This document shows, in pieces, positions 37,670 to 47,625 of a stretch of 64,000 nucleotides of DNA. Source of the stretch: Syngnathus acus. Its lineage: Eukaryota > Chordata > Actinopteri > Syngnathiformes > Syngnathidae. The notes beneath the pieces are model-generated. The model saw only the letters and a list, made by a program, of their open reading frames with translations, was not told where the DNA came from and did not search any database. The translations under genes and the position numbers were made by a program. Position 1 is the stretch's first letter. Each line of letters begins with the position of its first letter. The stretch spans positions 2,854,001-2,918,000 of the forward strand of contig NC_051100.1 of NCBI RefSeq assembly GCF_901709675.1. The letters are read 5' to 3'.

Positions 37670-39210
37670 CTAATGAAGCGTCCGAGTGACGTCACAGATC
37701 AAACAGCCAATCAGGAGGTGGGGGTGAGGGCGGGTGTGGCACTTTTCACTTTCAGTTCAGCTTTGACCATGATTTTTCCCTAATAAAGTGGCCTATTATT
37801 AGGTACTACTGAAAATGGCAGTGTACCTAATGGAGTGTCCAAGTGACGTCACAGATCAAACAGCCAATCAGGAGGTGGGGGTGAGGGCGGGCGTGGCACT
37901 TTTCACTTTGAGTTAAGCTTTGGCCATGCTTTTTCCCTAATAAAGTGGCCTGTTATTAGGTACACTTGAAAATGGCGGTGTACCTAATGGAGTGTCCACG
38001 TGATGCCCTCGTTAAGTGCACCTGCGTGAAAAGTTTTAGCTCCTGCGGAACGTGAAAGGGGCTAAAACTTTTCACGCAGGTGCGCTTAACGAGGGTCACT
38101 TGGAAAACATGTTGGAACGCGGCCCCGAGGGCTAGAGCTTGACACCTGTGACCTTTGACCATGATATTTCCCTAATAAAGTGGCCTGTTATTAGGTACAC
38201 TTGAAAATGGCGGTGTACCTAATGGAGTGTCCACGTGATGCCCTCGTTAAGTGCACCTGCGTGAAAAGTTTTAGCTCCTGCGGAACGTGAAAGGGGCTAA
38301 AACTTTTCACGCAGGTGCGCTTGACGAGGGTCACTTGGAAAACATGTTGGAACGCGGCCCCGAGGACTAGAGCTTGACACCTGTGACCTTTGACCATGAT
38401 ATTTCCCTAATAAAGTGGCCTGTTATTAGGTACACTTGAAAATGGCGGTGTACCTAATGGAGTGTCCACGTGATGCCCTCGTTAAGTGCACCTGCGTGAA
38501 AAGTTTTAGCTCCTGCGGAACGTGAAAGGGGCTAAACTTTTCACGCAGGTGCGCTTAACGAGGGTCACTTGGAAAACATGTTGGAACGCGGCCCCGAGGA
38601 CTAGAGCTTGACACCTGTGACCTTTGACCATGATATTTCCCTAATAAAGTGGCCTGTTATTAGGTACACTTGAAAATGGCGGTGTACCTAATGGAGTGTC
38701 CACGTGATGCCCTCGTTAAGTGCACCTGCGTGAAAAGTTTTAGCTCCTGCGGAACGTGAAAGGGGCTAAAACTTTTCACGCAGGTGCGCTTGACGAGGGT
38801 CACTTGGAAAACATGTTGGAACGCGGCCCCGAGGACTAGAGCTTGACACCTGTGACCTTTGACCATGATATTTCCCTAATAAAGTGGCCTGTTATTAGGT
38901 ACACTTGAAAATGGCGGTGTACCTAATGGAGTGTCCATGTGATGCCCTCGTTAAGCGCACCTGCGTGAAAAGTTTTTGGTCACTTTCACGTTCCGCAGGA
39001 GCTAAAACTTTTCACGCAGGTGCGCTTAACGAGGGAATCACATGGACACTCCATTAGGTACACCACCATTTTCAAGTGTACCTAATAACAGGCCACTTTA
39101 TTATCTTGGAAAACATGTTAGAATGCGGCCCCAAGGACTAGAGCTTGACACCTGTGACCTTTGACCATGATAATTCCCTAATAAAGTGGCCCGTTATTAG
39201 GTACAAGGTA
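37670..39210. repeat. tandem array of 157-bp then 235-bp hairpin-bearing units
   Basis: Two units of about 157 bp (CCAAGTGACGTCACAGATC-type, 37,670-37,925) are followed by units of 235, 234, 235 and 302 bp, anchored on the repeated ACCATGATATTTCCCTAATA at 38161, 38396, 38630, 38865 and 39167. Each 235-bp unit contains an inverted repeat with arms of about 34 bp (CACCTGCGTGAAAAGTTTTA and its complement) around a loop of about 20 bases. Open frames predicted on the minus strand here repeat every 235 bp and are not genes. Confidence 0.85.
38877..39103. repeat. 227-bp near-perfect palindrome in last array unit
   Basis: The left arm from 38877 (TAATAAAGTGGCCTGTTATT...) is matched by its reverse complement ending at 39103, with about 100-bp arms and only a few mismatches. 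Its loop has the orientation opposite to that of the other units, so it looks like a unit copied into an inverted repeat. Confidence 0.8.
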
Positions 39211-39384
39211 AAAAAAAAAAAAAGAATAAATAAATAAGTGTAGTGAACGATTCGGTGAACGATTATTTTGAACAAATCTTTTGAATGAACCGATTCTAAA
39301 GATGCAGTTCACTTAAGAAATGGAATGCACATCACTAACTCTTGAATCTTGAATCACTAGTACAAAAGAGTGCAGTCAGCCAAG

Positions 39385-39472
39385 GGTTAACGGGTCGAAA
39401 TAGTCGACTGGTTAGTGACAGGGGCTCTTGCTCGGTAAGATCTTGGTTCGATCCCAGGTGCGAGCACATACC
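39385..39472 (+). mobile_element. tRNA-derived SINE head remnant
   Basis: It contains a polymerase III box A-like TGGTTAGTGACAGG and, about 40 bp further, a box B GGTTCGATCCC, in the order and spacing of a tRNA gene. The cloverleaf is incomplete and there is no clean 3' end, so this is a tRNA-derived SINE head and not a functional tRNA. Confidence 0.5.
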
Positions 39473-39561
39473 CACATGTGCTTTTAGAATTGGAACCTCG
39501 CTTTGTGTAAGTGCTAACAGATCATTTATTCATTTTTCATTCTTTTTTTTTTACCTCGTGT

Positions 39562-39620
39562 AGTGTACCTATTGAAGTGTCCATGAGGTGTACCTAATCA
39601 CAGGCCACTTCATTAGGGAA
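39562..39620. repeat. detached fragment of the GTACCTAAT-type repeat
   Basis: GTGTACCTA, AAGTGTCCATGAGGTGTACC and GGCCACTTCATTAGGG are the same words as in the 235-bp array. This places a remnant outside the apparent element end. Confidence 0.5.
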
Positions 39621-40244
39621 AACGCTTCAGTGAAAAGTGCCACACAGAGTGGCAATTAACAATGTACTTGTACATGTGAGGCAGTCTAACAAAATCCCTG
39701 ACAGTTTTTATAATTCCCCTGGACAGATTTATGGGGCTGGAAAGTATGTCCAGGGAAGTGTCCATGAAGTGAACTGGAACACGCGTGTGCTTGAGTGCTT
39801 CTCGCTCACCGGACAATAAAGACAAAACAAGAAAGACAAACATTTTTAATGCATGTGTACCACATTCCATTAAGTTTTTTTTTTTTTACAAAATCTTAAA
39901 TGAACTATATAAAACACTGAAAAGACAATAAAGCTGACTCTGACTCTGAAAAGAATACTGCTCTTACTTTATATTAACTTAATGTCAGGTTAGTTAATTG
40001 CATCATTGCGAGGTCAGGTAATATTACAATATTCACTGAAAGCTATCGTGTTGCCACCCTGATGACAAATCATAACATGTTAAAAAAAAAAAAGTCTAAA
40101 TAGAAAATCTGTGTTCGGGAAACACCAACCCTGTTGATACTCCACACACATAGCTCTATTCCTACTAGACAGGCTTGTCCTTTTTACCTCAGCTGCCCCT
40201 TTTTTGGTCAAACTATCAAAGTGTGACATTTTGCTTTGTGTTGT
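39621..40244. other. gene-free spacer before the composite element
   Basis: AT-rich sequence with A- and T-runs and AATAAAG words. It contains no gene, RNA or clear repeat that I can name. Confidence 0.5.
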
Positions 40245-40252
40245 GTAGAAAT
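40245..40252. repeat. left 8-bp target-site duplication GTAGAAAT
   Basis: It directly abuts the TAGGGGTGTAACG terminus and is identical to the right copy at 47618-47625. Confidence 0.75.
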
Positions 40253-40793
40253 TAGGGGTGTAACGATTCATCGATACACATCAATTAATCGATATGCTCT
40301 ACGATTTGTTGGCATCGATGCTAAACGTAAACATCGATCTATATCGCCCGTTTTTGACCTCGGACATTAGACACGACTTTATTTTGAAATCCAGTTCATT
40401 GTTGCTTGCTTCCTCTTTCCGGGAGCAGTGCGCGGCGTGTAGTGTTGTGAGCAGAGCAGGCACGTGAAAGGGGAGCAGACAACTGTGCGGCTCCTGGGCT
40501 GGTGCTATGGCTAGTGTCCAAGAAGACGAGGAAATTCGCTCCCCTTTGGGCTTCAAGTCATTCGTTTGGAAGCACTTTGTAATTTCCTAAATAAAGAGTT
40601 TGCAGTACGTTGTTGATTTTGCGTATGAATTGTTATAAATCAGGATATTGTTCTATATCGATCGTAGAGCACTATATCGTGATGTATCGTGAATGAATCA
40701 CAGCAGGCTTTAAGATATCGGCAAATATCGTATCGTGGTTCTTTGTATCGATATGATATCGTATCGTTACAAAACCCGCGATTTACACCCCTA
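40253..40793. mobile_element. hAT miniature element, left copy
   Basis: Termini are TAGGGGTGTAACGATTCATC and, inverted, TAGGGGTGTAAATCGCGGG, followed by shared GTAACGAT words. The body includes CATCGATCTATATCGCCCG and ATCGAT-rich ends. A 27-codon frame at 40507-40590 ends in a truncated BED-finger-like VWKHF, suggesting it derives by internal deletion from an autonomous ZBED-type hAT element. Confidence 0.75.
40507..40590 (+). pseudogene. stub of a BED-finger hAT transposase start
   Basis: ATG then ASVQEDEEIRSPLGFKSFVW and KHFVIS, then TAA. The S.VWKHF motif is how BED-type zinc fingers of hAT/ZBED transposases begin, and the frame stops before the zinc-binding Cys/His. It is a non-functional leftover of an internal deletion. 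The right copy has the same stub at 47334-47417. Confidence 0.5.
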
Positions 40794-43700
40794 GTTTGTA
40801 ACCCTAACCTTGATTTAAAACCCGAGTCCACAGGTGTCAAACTCAAGGCCCGGGGGCCAGATACGGCCCGCCACACCATTTTATGTGGCCCGCGAATATA
40901 TTTGACCATTTTTTACTAGTTTGATTTGAAAACGAGTTATTTGTCAGTTTGTTTTGTAGCGTATACTGTATATAATATGAGGTGCTCATACATTTATTTG
41001 GGTTGACAGTCATAATGGCCCTCCGGAAGAAACTATGACTACAATGCGGCCCGCGAAAAAAATTTGTTTGACACCCCTAGGGCCTAGTCGGAAACCCTAA
41101 CCCTAGTTTTGAAAGCCTAGTTAGAAACCCTAATCTTAGAAACCCTAAAAGTAGTTTGAAACCCTCGTTGGAAACCCTAACCTTAGCTTTAAAACCTAGT
41201 TTGTAACCCTAAGCTTGGTTTAAAACCCAAGTCGGAAACCCTACCCCTTGTTTGAAACTTTAATTAGCGATGGCAAAACTCCTTGGAAACCCTGGTCGGA
41301 AACCCTAACCCTAGTTTTGAAAGCCTAGTTAGAAACCCTGATCTTAGAAACCCTAAAAGTAGTTTGAAACCCTCGTTGGAAACCCTAACCCTAGCATTAA
41401 AACCAAGTTTGTAACCCTAACCTTTGTTTAAAACCCTAGTCGGAAACCCTAACCCTAGTTTGAAACCCTAAATAGCAATGGCAAAACTCCTTGGAAACCC
41501 TGGTCGGAAACCCTAACCCTCGTTTTGAAAGCCTAGTTAGAAACCCTAATCTTAGAAACCCTAAAAGTAGTTTGAAACCCTCGTTGGAAACCCTAACTCT
41601 AGCTTTAAAACCTAGTTTGAAACCCTAACCTTGGTTTAAAACCCTAGTCGGAAACCCTGAGCCTAGTTTGAAACCCTAATTAGCGATGGCAAAACTCCTT
41701 GGAAACCCTAGTCGGAAACCCTAACCCTAGTTTTGAAAGCCTAGTTAGAAACCCTAACCCTAGTGTTGAAAGCCTAGTTAGTAACCCTAACCCTAACTCT
41801 AACCCTAACCCTAACTCTAGCCCTAACCCTAGTTTTGAAAGCCTAGTTAGAAACCCTAACCCCAACCCTAATCCTAACCCTAACTTTGGAAACCCTAGTC
41901 GAAAACCCTAACCCTAGTTTTGAAAGCCTAGTTAGAAACCCCAATCTTAGAAACCCTAAAAGTAGTTTGAAACCCTCGTTGGAAACCCTAACCCTAGCTT
42001 TAAAACCTAGTTTGAAACCCTAACCTTGGTTTAAAACCCTAGTCGGAAACCTTGAGCCTAGTTTGAAACCCTAATTAGCGATGGCCAATCTCCTTGGAAA
42101 CCCTAGTCGGAAACCCTAACCCTAGTTTTGAAAGCCTAGTTAGAAACCCTAACCCTAACTCTAGTGTTGAAAGCCTAGTTAGTAACCCTAACCCTAACCC
42201 TAACTCTAGCCCTAACCCTAGTTTTGAAAGCCTAGTTAGAAACCCTAACCCCAACCCTAATCCTAACCCTAACTTTGGAAACCCTAGTCGAAAACCCTAA
42301 CCCTAGTTTTGAAAGCTTAGTTAGAAACCCCAATCTTAGAAACCCTAAAAGTAGTTTGAAACCCTCGTTGGAAACCCTAACCCTATCTTTAAAACCTAGT
42401 TTGAAACCCTAACCTTGGTTTAAAACCCTAGTCGGAAATCCTGAGCCTAGTTTGAAACCCTAATTAGCGATGGCAAAACTCCTTGGAAACCCTAGTCGGA
42501 AACCCTAACCCTAGTTTTGAAAGCCTAGTTAGAAACCCTAACCCTAACTCTAGTTTTGAAAGCCTAGTTAGTAACCCTAACCCTAACTCTAACCCTAACC
42601 CTAACCCTAACCCTAACTCTAACTCTAACCCTAAATCTAACTCTAACTCTAACTCTAACTCTAACCCTAACCCTAGTTTTGATAGCCTAGTTAGAAACCC
42701 TAACCCCAACCCTAATCTAACCCTAACCCTAACCCTAACTTTGGAAACCCTAGTCGAAAACCCTAACCCTAGTTTTGAAAGCCTAGTTAGAAACCCTAAT
42801 CTTAGAAACCCTAAAAGTAGTTTGAAACCCTCGTTGGAAACCCTAACCTTAGCTTTAAAACCTAGTTTGTAACCCTAAGCTTGGTTTAAAACCCTAGTCG
42901 GAAACCCTACCCCTTGTTTGAAACTTTAATTAGCGATGGCAAAACTCCTTGGAAACCCTGGTCGGAAACCCTAACCCTAGTTTTGAAAGCCTAGTTAGAA
43001 ACCCTGCTCTTAGAAACCATAAAAGTAGTTTGAAACCCTCGTTAGAAACCCTAACCCTAGCATTAAAACCAAGTTTGTAACCCTAACCTTTGTTTAAAAC
43101 CCTAGTCGGAAACCCTAACCCTAGTTTGAAACCCTAAACAGCAATGGCAAAACTCCTTGGAAACCCTGGTCGGAAACCCTAACCCTCGTTTTGAAAGCCT
43201 AGTTAGAAACCCTAACCCTAACTCTAGTTTTGAAAGCCTAGTTAGTAACCCTAACCCTAACTCTAACCCTAACCCTAACTCTAACCCTAAGTCTAACTCT
43301 AACTCTAACTCTAACCCTAACCCTAGTTTTGATAGCCTAGTTAGAAACCCTAACCCCAACCCTAATCTAACCCTAACCCTAACCCTAACCCTAACTTTGG
43401 AAACCCTAGTCGAAAACCCTAACCCTAGTTTTGAAAGCCTAGTTAGAAACCCTAATCTTAGAAACCCTAAAAGTAGTTTGAAACCCTCGTTGGAAACCCT
43501 AACCTTAGCTTTAAACCTAGTTTGTAACCCTAAGCTTGGTTTAAAACCCAAGTCGGAAACCCTACCCCTTGTTTGAAACTTTAATTAGCGATGGCAAAAC
43601 TCCTTGGAAACCCTGGTCGGAAACCCTAACCCTAGTTTTGAAAGCCTAGTTAGAAACCCTGATCTTAGAAACCCTAAAAGTAGTTTGAAACCCTCGTTGG

Positions 43701-46700
43701 AAACCCTAACCCTAGCATTAAAACCAAGTTTGTAACCCTAACCTTTGTTTAAAACCCTAGTCGGAAACCCTAACCCTAGTTTGAAACCCTAAATAGCAAT
43801 GGCAAAACTCCTTGGAAACCCTGGTCGGAAACCCTAACCCTCGTTTTGAAAGCCTAGTTAGAAACCCTAATCTTAGAAACCCTAAAAGTAGTTTGAAACC
43901 CTCGTTGGAAACCCTAACTCTAGCTTTAAAACCTAGTTTGAAACCCTAACCTTGGTTTAAAACCCTAGTCGGAAACCCTGAGCCTAGTTTGAAACCCTAA
44001 TTAGCGATGGCAAAACTCCTTGGAAACCCTAGTCGGAAACCCTAACCCTAGTTTGAAAGCCTAGTTAGAAACCCTAACCCTAGTGTTGAAAGCCTAGTTA
44101 GTAACCCTAACCCTAACTCTAACCCTAACCCTAACTCTAGCCCTAACCCTAGTTTTGAAAGCCTAGTTAGAAACCCTAACCCCAACCCTAATCCTAACCC
44201 TAACTTTGGAAACCCTAGTCGAAAACCCTAACCCTAGTTTTGAAAGCCTAGTTAGAAACCCCAATCTTAGAAACCCTAAAAGTAGTTTGAAACCCTCGTT
44301 GGAAACCCTAACCCTAGCTTTAAAACCTAGTTTGAAACCCTAACCTTGGTTTAAAACCCTAGTCGGAAACCTTGAGCCTAGTTTGAAACCCTAATTAGCG
44401 ATGGCAAAACTCCTTGGAAACCCTAGTCGGAAACCCTAACCCTAGTTTTGAAAGCCTAGTTAGAAACCCTAACCCTAACTCTAGTGTTGAAAGCCTAGTT
44501 AGTAACCCTAACCCTAACCCTAACTCTAGCCCTAACCCTAGTTTTGAAAGCCTAGTTAGAAACCCTAACCCCAACCCTAATCCTAACCCTAACTTTGGAA
44601 ACCCTAGTCGAAAACCCTAACCCTAGTTTTGAAAGCTTAGTTAGAAACCCCAATCTTAGAAACCCTAAAAGTAGTTTGAAACCCTCGTTGGAAACCCTAA
44701 CCCTATCTTTAAAACCTAGTTTGAAACCCTAACCTTGGTTTAAAACCCTAGTCGGAAATCCTGAGCCTAGTTTGAAACCCTAATTAGCGATGGCAAAACT
44801 CCTTGGAAACCCTAGTCGGAAACCCTAACCCTAGTTTTGAAAGCCTAGTTAGAAACCCTAACCCTAACTCTAGTTTTGAAAGCCTAGTTAGTAACCCTAA
44901 CCCTAACTCTAACCCTAACCCTAACCCTAACTCTAACTCTAACCCTAAATCTAACTCTAACTCTAACTCTAACCCTAACCCTAGTTTTGATAGCCTAGTT
45001 AGAAACCCTAACCCCAACCCTAATCTAACCCTAACCCTAACTTTGGAAACCCTAGTCGAAAACCCTAACCCTAGTTTTGAAAGCCTAGTTAGAAACCCTA
45101 ATCTTAGAAACCCTAAAAGTAGTTTGAAACCCTCGTTGGAAACCCTAACCTTAGCTTTAAAACCTAGTTTGTAACCCTAAGCTTGGTTTAAAACCCTAGT
45201 CGGAAACCCTACCCCTTGTTTGAAACTTTAATTAGCGATGGCAAAACTCCTTGGAAACCCTGGTCGGAAACCCTAACCCTAGTTTTGAAAGCCTAGTTAG
45301 AAACCCTGCTCTTAGAAACCATAAAAGTAGTTTGAAACCCTCGTTAGAAACCCTAACCCTAGCATTAAAACCAAGTTTGTAACCCTAACCTTTGTTTAAA
45401 ACCCTAGTCGGAAACCCTAACCCTAGTTTGAAACCCTAAACAGCAATGGCAAAACTCCTTGGAAACCCTGGTCGGAAACCCTAACCCTCGTTTTGAAAGC
45501 CTAGTTAGAAACCCTAACCCTAACTCTAGTTTTGAAAGCCTAGTTAGTAACCCTAACCCTAACTCTAACCCTAACCCTAACTCTAACCCTAAGTCTAACT
45601 CTAACTCTAACTCTAACCCTAACCCTAGTTTTGATAGCCTAGTTAGAAACCCTAACCCCAACCCTAATCTAACCCTAACCCTAACCCTAACCCTAACTTT
45701 GGAAACCCTAGTCGAAAACCCTAACCCTAGTTTTGAAAGCCTAGTTAGAAACCCTAATCTTAGAAACCCTAAAAGTAGTTTGAAACCCTCGTTGGAAACC
45801 CTAACCTTAGCTTTAAAACCTAGTTTGTAACCCTAAGCTTGGTTTAAAACCCAAGTCGGAAACCCTACCCCTTGTTTGAAACTTTAATTAGCGATGGCAA
45901 AACTCCTTGGAAACCCTGGTCGGAAACCCTAACCCTAGTTTTGAAAGCCTAGTTAGAAACCCTGATCTTAGAAACCCTAAAAGTAGTTTGAAACTCTCGT
46001 TGGAAACCCTAACCCTAGCATTAAAACCAAGTTTGTAACCCTAACCTTTGTTTAAAACCCTAGTCGGAAACCCTAACCCTAGTTTGAAACCCTAAATAGC
46101 AATGGCAAAACTCCTTGGAAACCCTGGTCGGAAACCCTAACCCTCGTTTTGAAAGCCTAGTTAGAAACCCTAATCTTAGAAACCCTAAAAGTAGTTTGAA
46201 ACCCTCGTTGGAAACCCTAACTCTAGCTTTAAAACCTAGTTTGAAACCCTAACCTTGGTTTAAAACCCTAGTCGGAAACCCTGAGCCTAGTTTGAAACCC
46301 TAATTAGCGATGGCAAAACTCCTTGGAAACCCTAGTCGGAAACCCTAACCCTAGTTTTGAAAGCCTAGTTAGAAACCCTAACCCTAACCCTAGTGTTGAA
46401 AGCCTAGTTAGTAACCCTAACCCTAACTCTAACTCTAGCCCTAACCCTAGTTTTGAAAGCCTAGTTAGAAACCCTAACCCCAACCCTAATCCTAACCCTA
46501 ATTTTGGAAACCCTAGTCGAAAACCCTAACCCTAGTTTTGAAAGCTTAGTTAGAAACCCCAATCTTAGAAACCCTAAAAGTAGTTTGAAACCCTCGTTGG
46601 AAACCCTAACCCTAGCTTTAAAACCTAGTTTGAAACCCTAACCTTAGTTTAAAACCCTAGTCGGAAACCCTGAGCCTAGTTTGAAACCCTAATTAGCGAT

Positions 46701-47085
46701 GGCAAAACTCCTTGGAAACCCTAGTCGGAAACCCTAACCCTAGTTTTGAAAGCCTAGTTAGAAACCCTAACCCTAACTCTAGTTTTGAAAGCCTAGTTAG
46801 TAACCCTAACCCTAACTCTAACCCTAACTCTAACCCTAGTTTTGAAAGCCTAGTTAGAAACCCTAACCCCAACCCTAATCCTAACCCTAATTTTGGAAAC
46901 CCTAGTCGAAAACCCTAACCCTAGTTTTGAAAGCCTAGTTAGAAACCCTAATCTTAGAAACCCTAAAAGTAGTTTGAAAGCCTCGTTGGAAACCTTAAGC
47001 CTAGCTTTAAAACCTAGTTTGTAACCCTAACCTTGGTTTAAAACCCTAGTCGGAAACCCTAACCCTAGTTTGAAACCCTAATTAG
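40794..47085. repeat. telomere-like satellite with 2.3-kb higher-order repeat
   Basis: CCCTAA-type words (the C-rich strand of the vertebrate telomere repeat) recur throughout. They are mixed with GTTTTGAAAGCCTAGTTAG, AAAAGTAGTTTGAAACCCTC and GCGATGGCAAAACTCCTTGG segments. The last word recurs at 41270, 41478, 41686, 42081, 42470, 42936, 43144, 43591, 43799, 44007, 44401, 44790, 45238, 45446, 45894, 46102, 46310 and 46699. The spacings 208, 208, 395, 389, 466, 208, 447 repeat as 208, 208, 394, 389, 448, 208, 448 and begin a third time, so the array is a seven-member higher-order repeat of about 2.3 kb. Long units carry extra (CCCTAA)n/(CTCTAA)n runs. All open frames predicted here (for example Asn-Pro or Gly-Leu repeats) are translations of the satellite. 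Confidence 0.9.
40829..41082. mobile_element. second hAT miniature element nested in the satellite
   Basis: It starts ACAGGTGTCAAACTCAAGGC and ends GTTTGACACCCCTAG, with paired GGCCCGCCACA/GCGGCCCGCGAA words. This is a widespread vertebrate hAT miniature family with CAGGGGTGTCAAACTC ends. It interrupts a satellite unit: the unit's CCCTAGTCGG resumes after it, with an imperfect duplication (CCGAGTC / CCTAGTC). Confidence 0.7.
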
Positions 47086-47617
47086 TAGGGGTGTAACGAT
47101 TCATCGATACACATCGATTAATCGATATAATGCTCTAAGATTTGTTGTCATCGATGCTAAACGTAAACATCGATCTATATCGCCCGTTTTTGGCCTCGGA
47201 CATTAGACGCGACTTTATTTTGAAATCCAGTTCATTGTTGCTTGCTTCCTCTTTCCGGGAGCAGTGTTGTGTTGTGAGCAGAGCAGGCACGTGAAAGGGG
47301 AGCCGACAACTACGCGGCTCCTGGGCTGGTGCTATGGCTAGTGTCCAAGAAGACGAGGAGATTCGCTCCCCTTTGGGCTTCAAGTCATTCGTTTGGAAGC
47401 ACTTTGTAATTTCCTAAATAAAGAGTTTGCAGTACCTTGTTGATTTTGCGTATGAATTGTTATAAATCAGGATATTGTTCTACATCGATCGTAGAGCACT
47501 ATATCGTGATGTATCGTGAATGAATCACAGCAGGCTTTAAGATATCGGCAAATATCGTATCGTGTTTCTTTGTATCGATATATCGTATCGTTACAAAACC
47601 CGCGATTTACACCCCTA
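47086..47617. mobile_element. hAT miniature element, right copy
   Basis: It has the same orientation, termini and interior as the left copy, with small differences (a 2-bp ATAA change near the left end, a few-base deletion near 47,266, scattered substitutions). The same BED-finger stub lies at 47334-47417. Confidence 0.75.
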
Positions 47618-47625
47618 GTAGAAAT
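47618..47625. repeat. right 8-bp target-site duplication GTAGAAAT
   Basis: It directly abuts the TTTACACCCCTA terminus and is identical to the left copy. Confidence 0.75.

Larger units (their letters stand above)
37395..39339. mobile_element. hAT-like nonautonomous element carrying a minisatellite (tentative)
   Basis: The left edge starts GTTAGTGTTGG and continues with repeated GTGAACGA/GAATGAATCTTTT words. The right edge has GTGAACGATTCGGTGAACG and AATCTTTTGAATGAACC words and ends CATCACTAAC. GTTAGTG and CACTAAC are inverted complements, and the subterminal words are also inverted. No convincing 8-bp target duplication is visible, so the boundary is tentative. The tandem units listed separately fill its interior. 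Confidence 0.35.
40245..47625. mobile_element. composite hAT-type element carrying telomere-like satellite
   Basis: GTAGAAAT at 40245-40252 is repeated exactly at 47618-47625. It brackets a 7365-bp insert made of one miniature hAT copy (40253-40793), a CCCTAA-rich satellite (40794-47085) and a second, near-identical copy (47086-47617). An 8-bp duplication is the hallmark of hAT transposases. The inner flanks of the two copies (GTTTGTAA at 40794-40801 and CTAATTAG at 47078-47085) do not match the outer 8-mer or each other, so two independent insertions do not explain the arrangement. The natural reading is one insertion event for the whole unit, or expansion inside or beside one inserted element. 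Confidence 0.7.

Noticed and set aside
37956-38866. Three nearly identical 68-codon minus-strand frames
   Set aside because: They recur every 235 bp with the minisatellite units and reflect the repeat, not a gene family.
39385-39472. Functional tRNA gene
   Set aside because: Box A and B are present but arms do not pair into a full cloverleaf and no acceptor stem is seen.
40299-40556. 85-codon minus-strand frame, also at 47135-47383
   Set aside because: It lies within the hAT miniature element copies, antisense to the BED-finger stub, and is duplicated only because the element is.
41680-46918. Many repeated open frames of Asn-Pro or Gly-Leu repeats (60-150 codons) on both strands
   Set aside because: They are translations of the CCCTAA-type satellite, repeat with its period, and have no splice sites or family.
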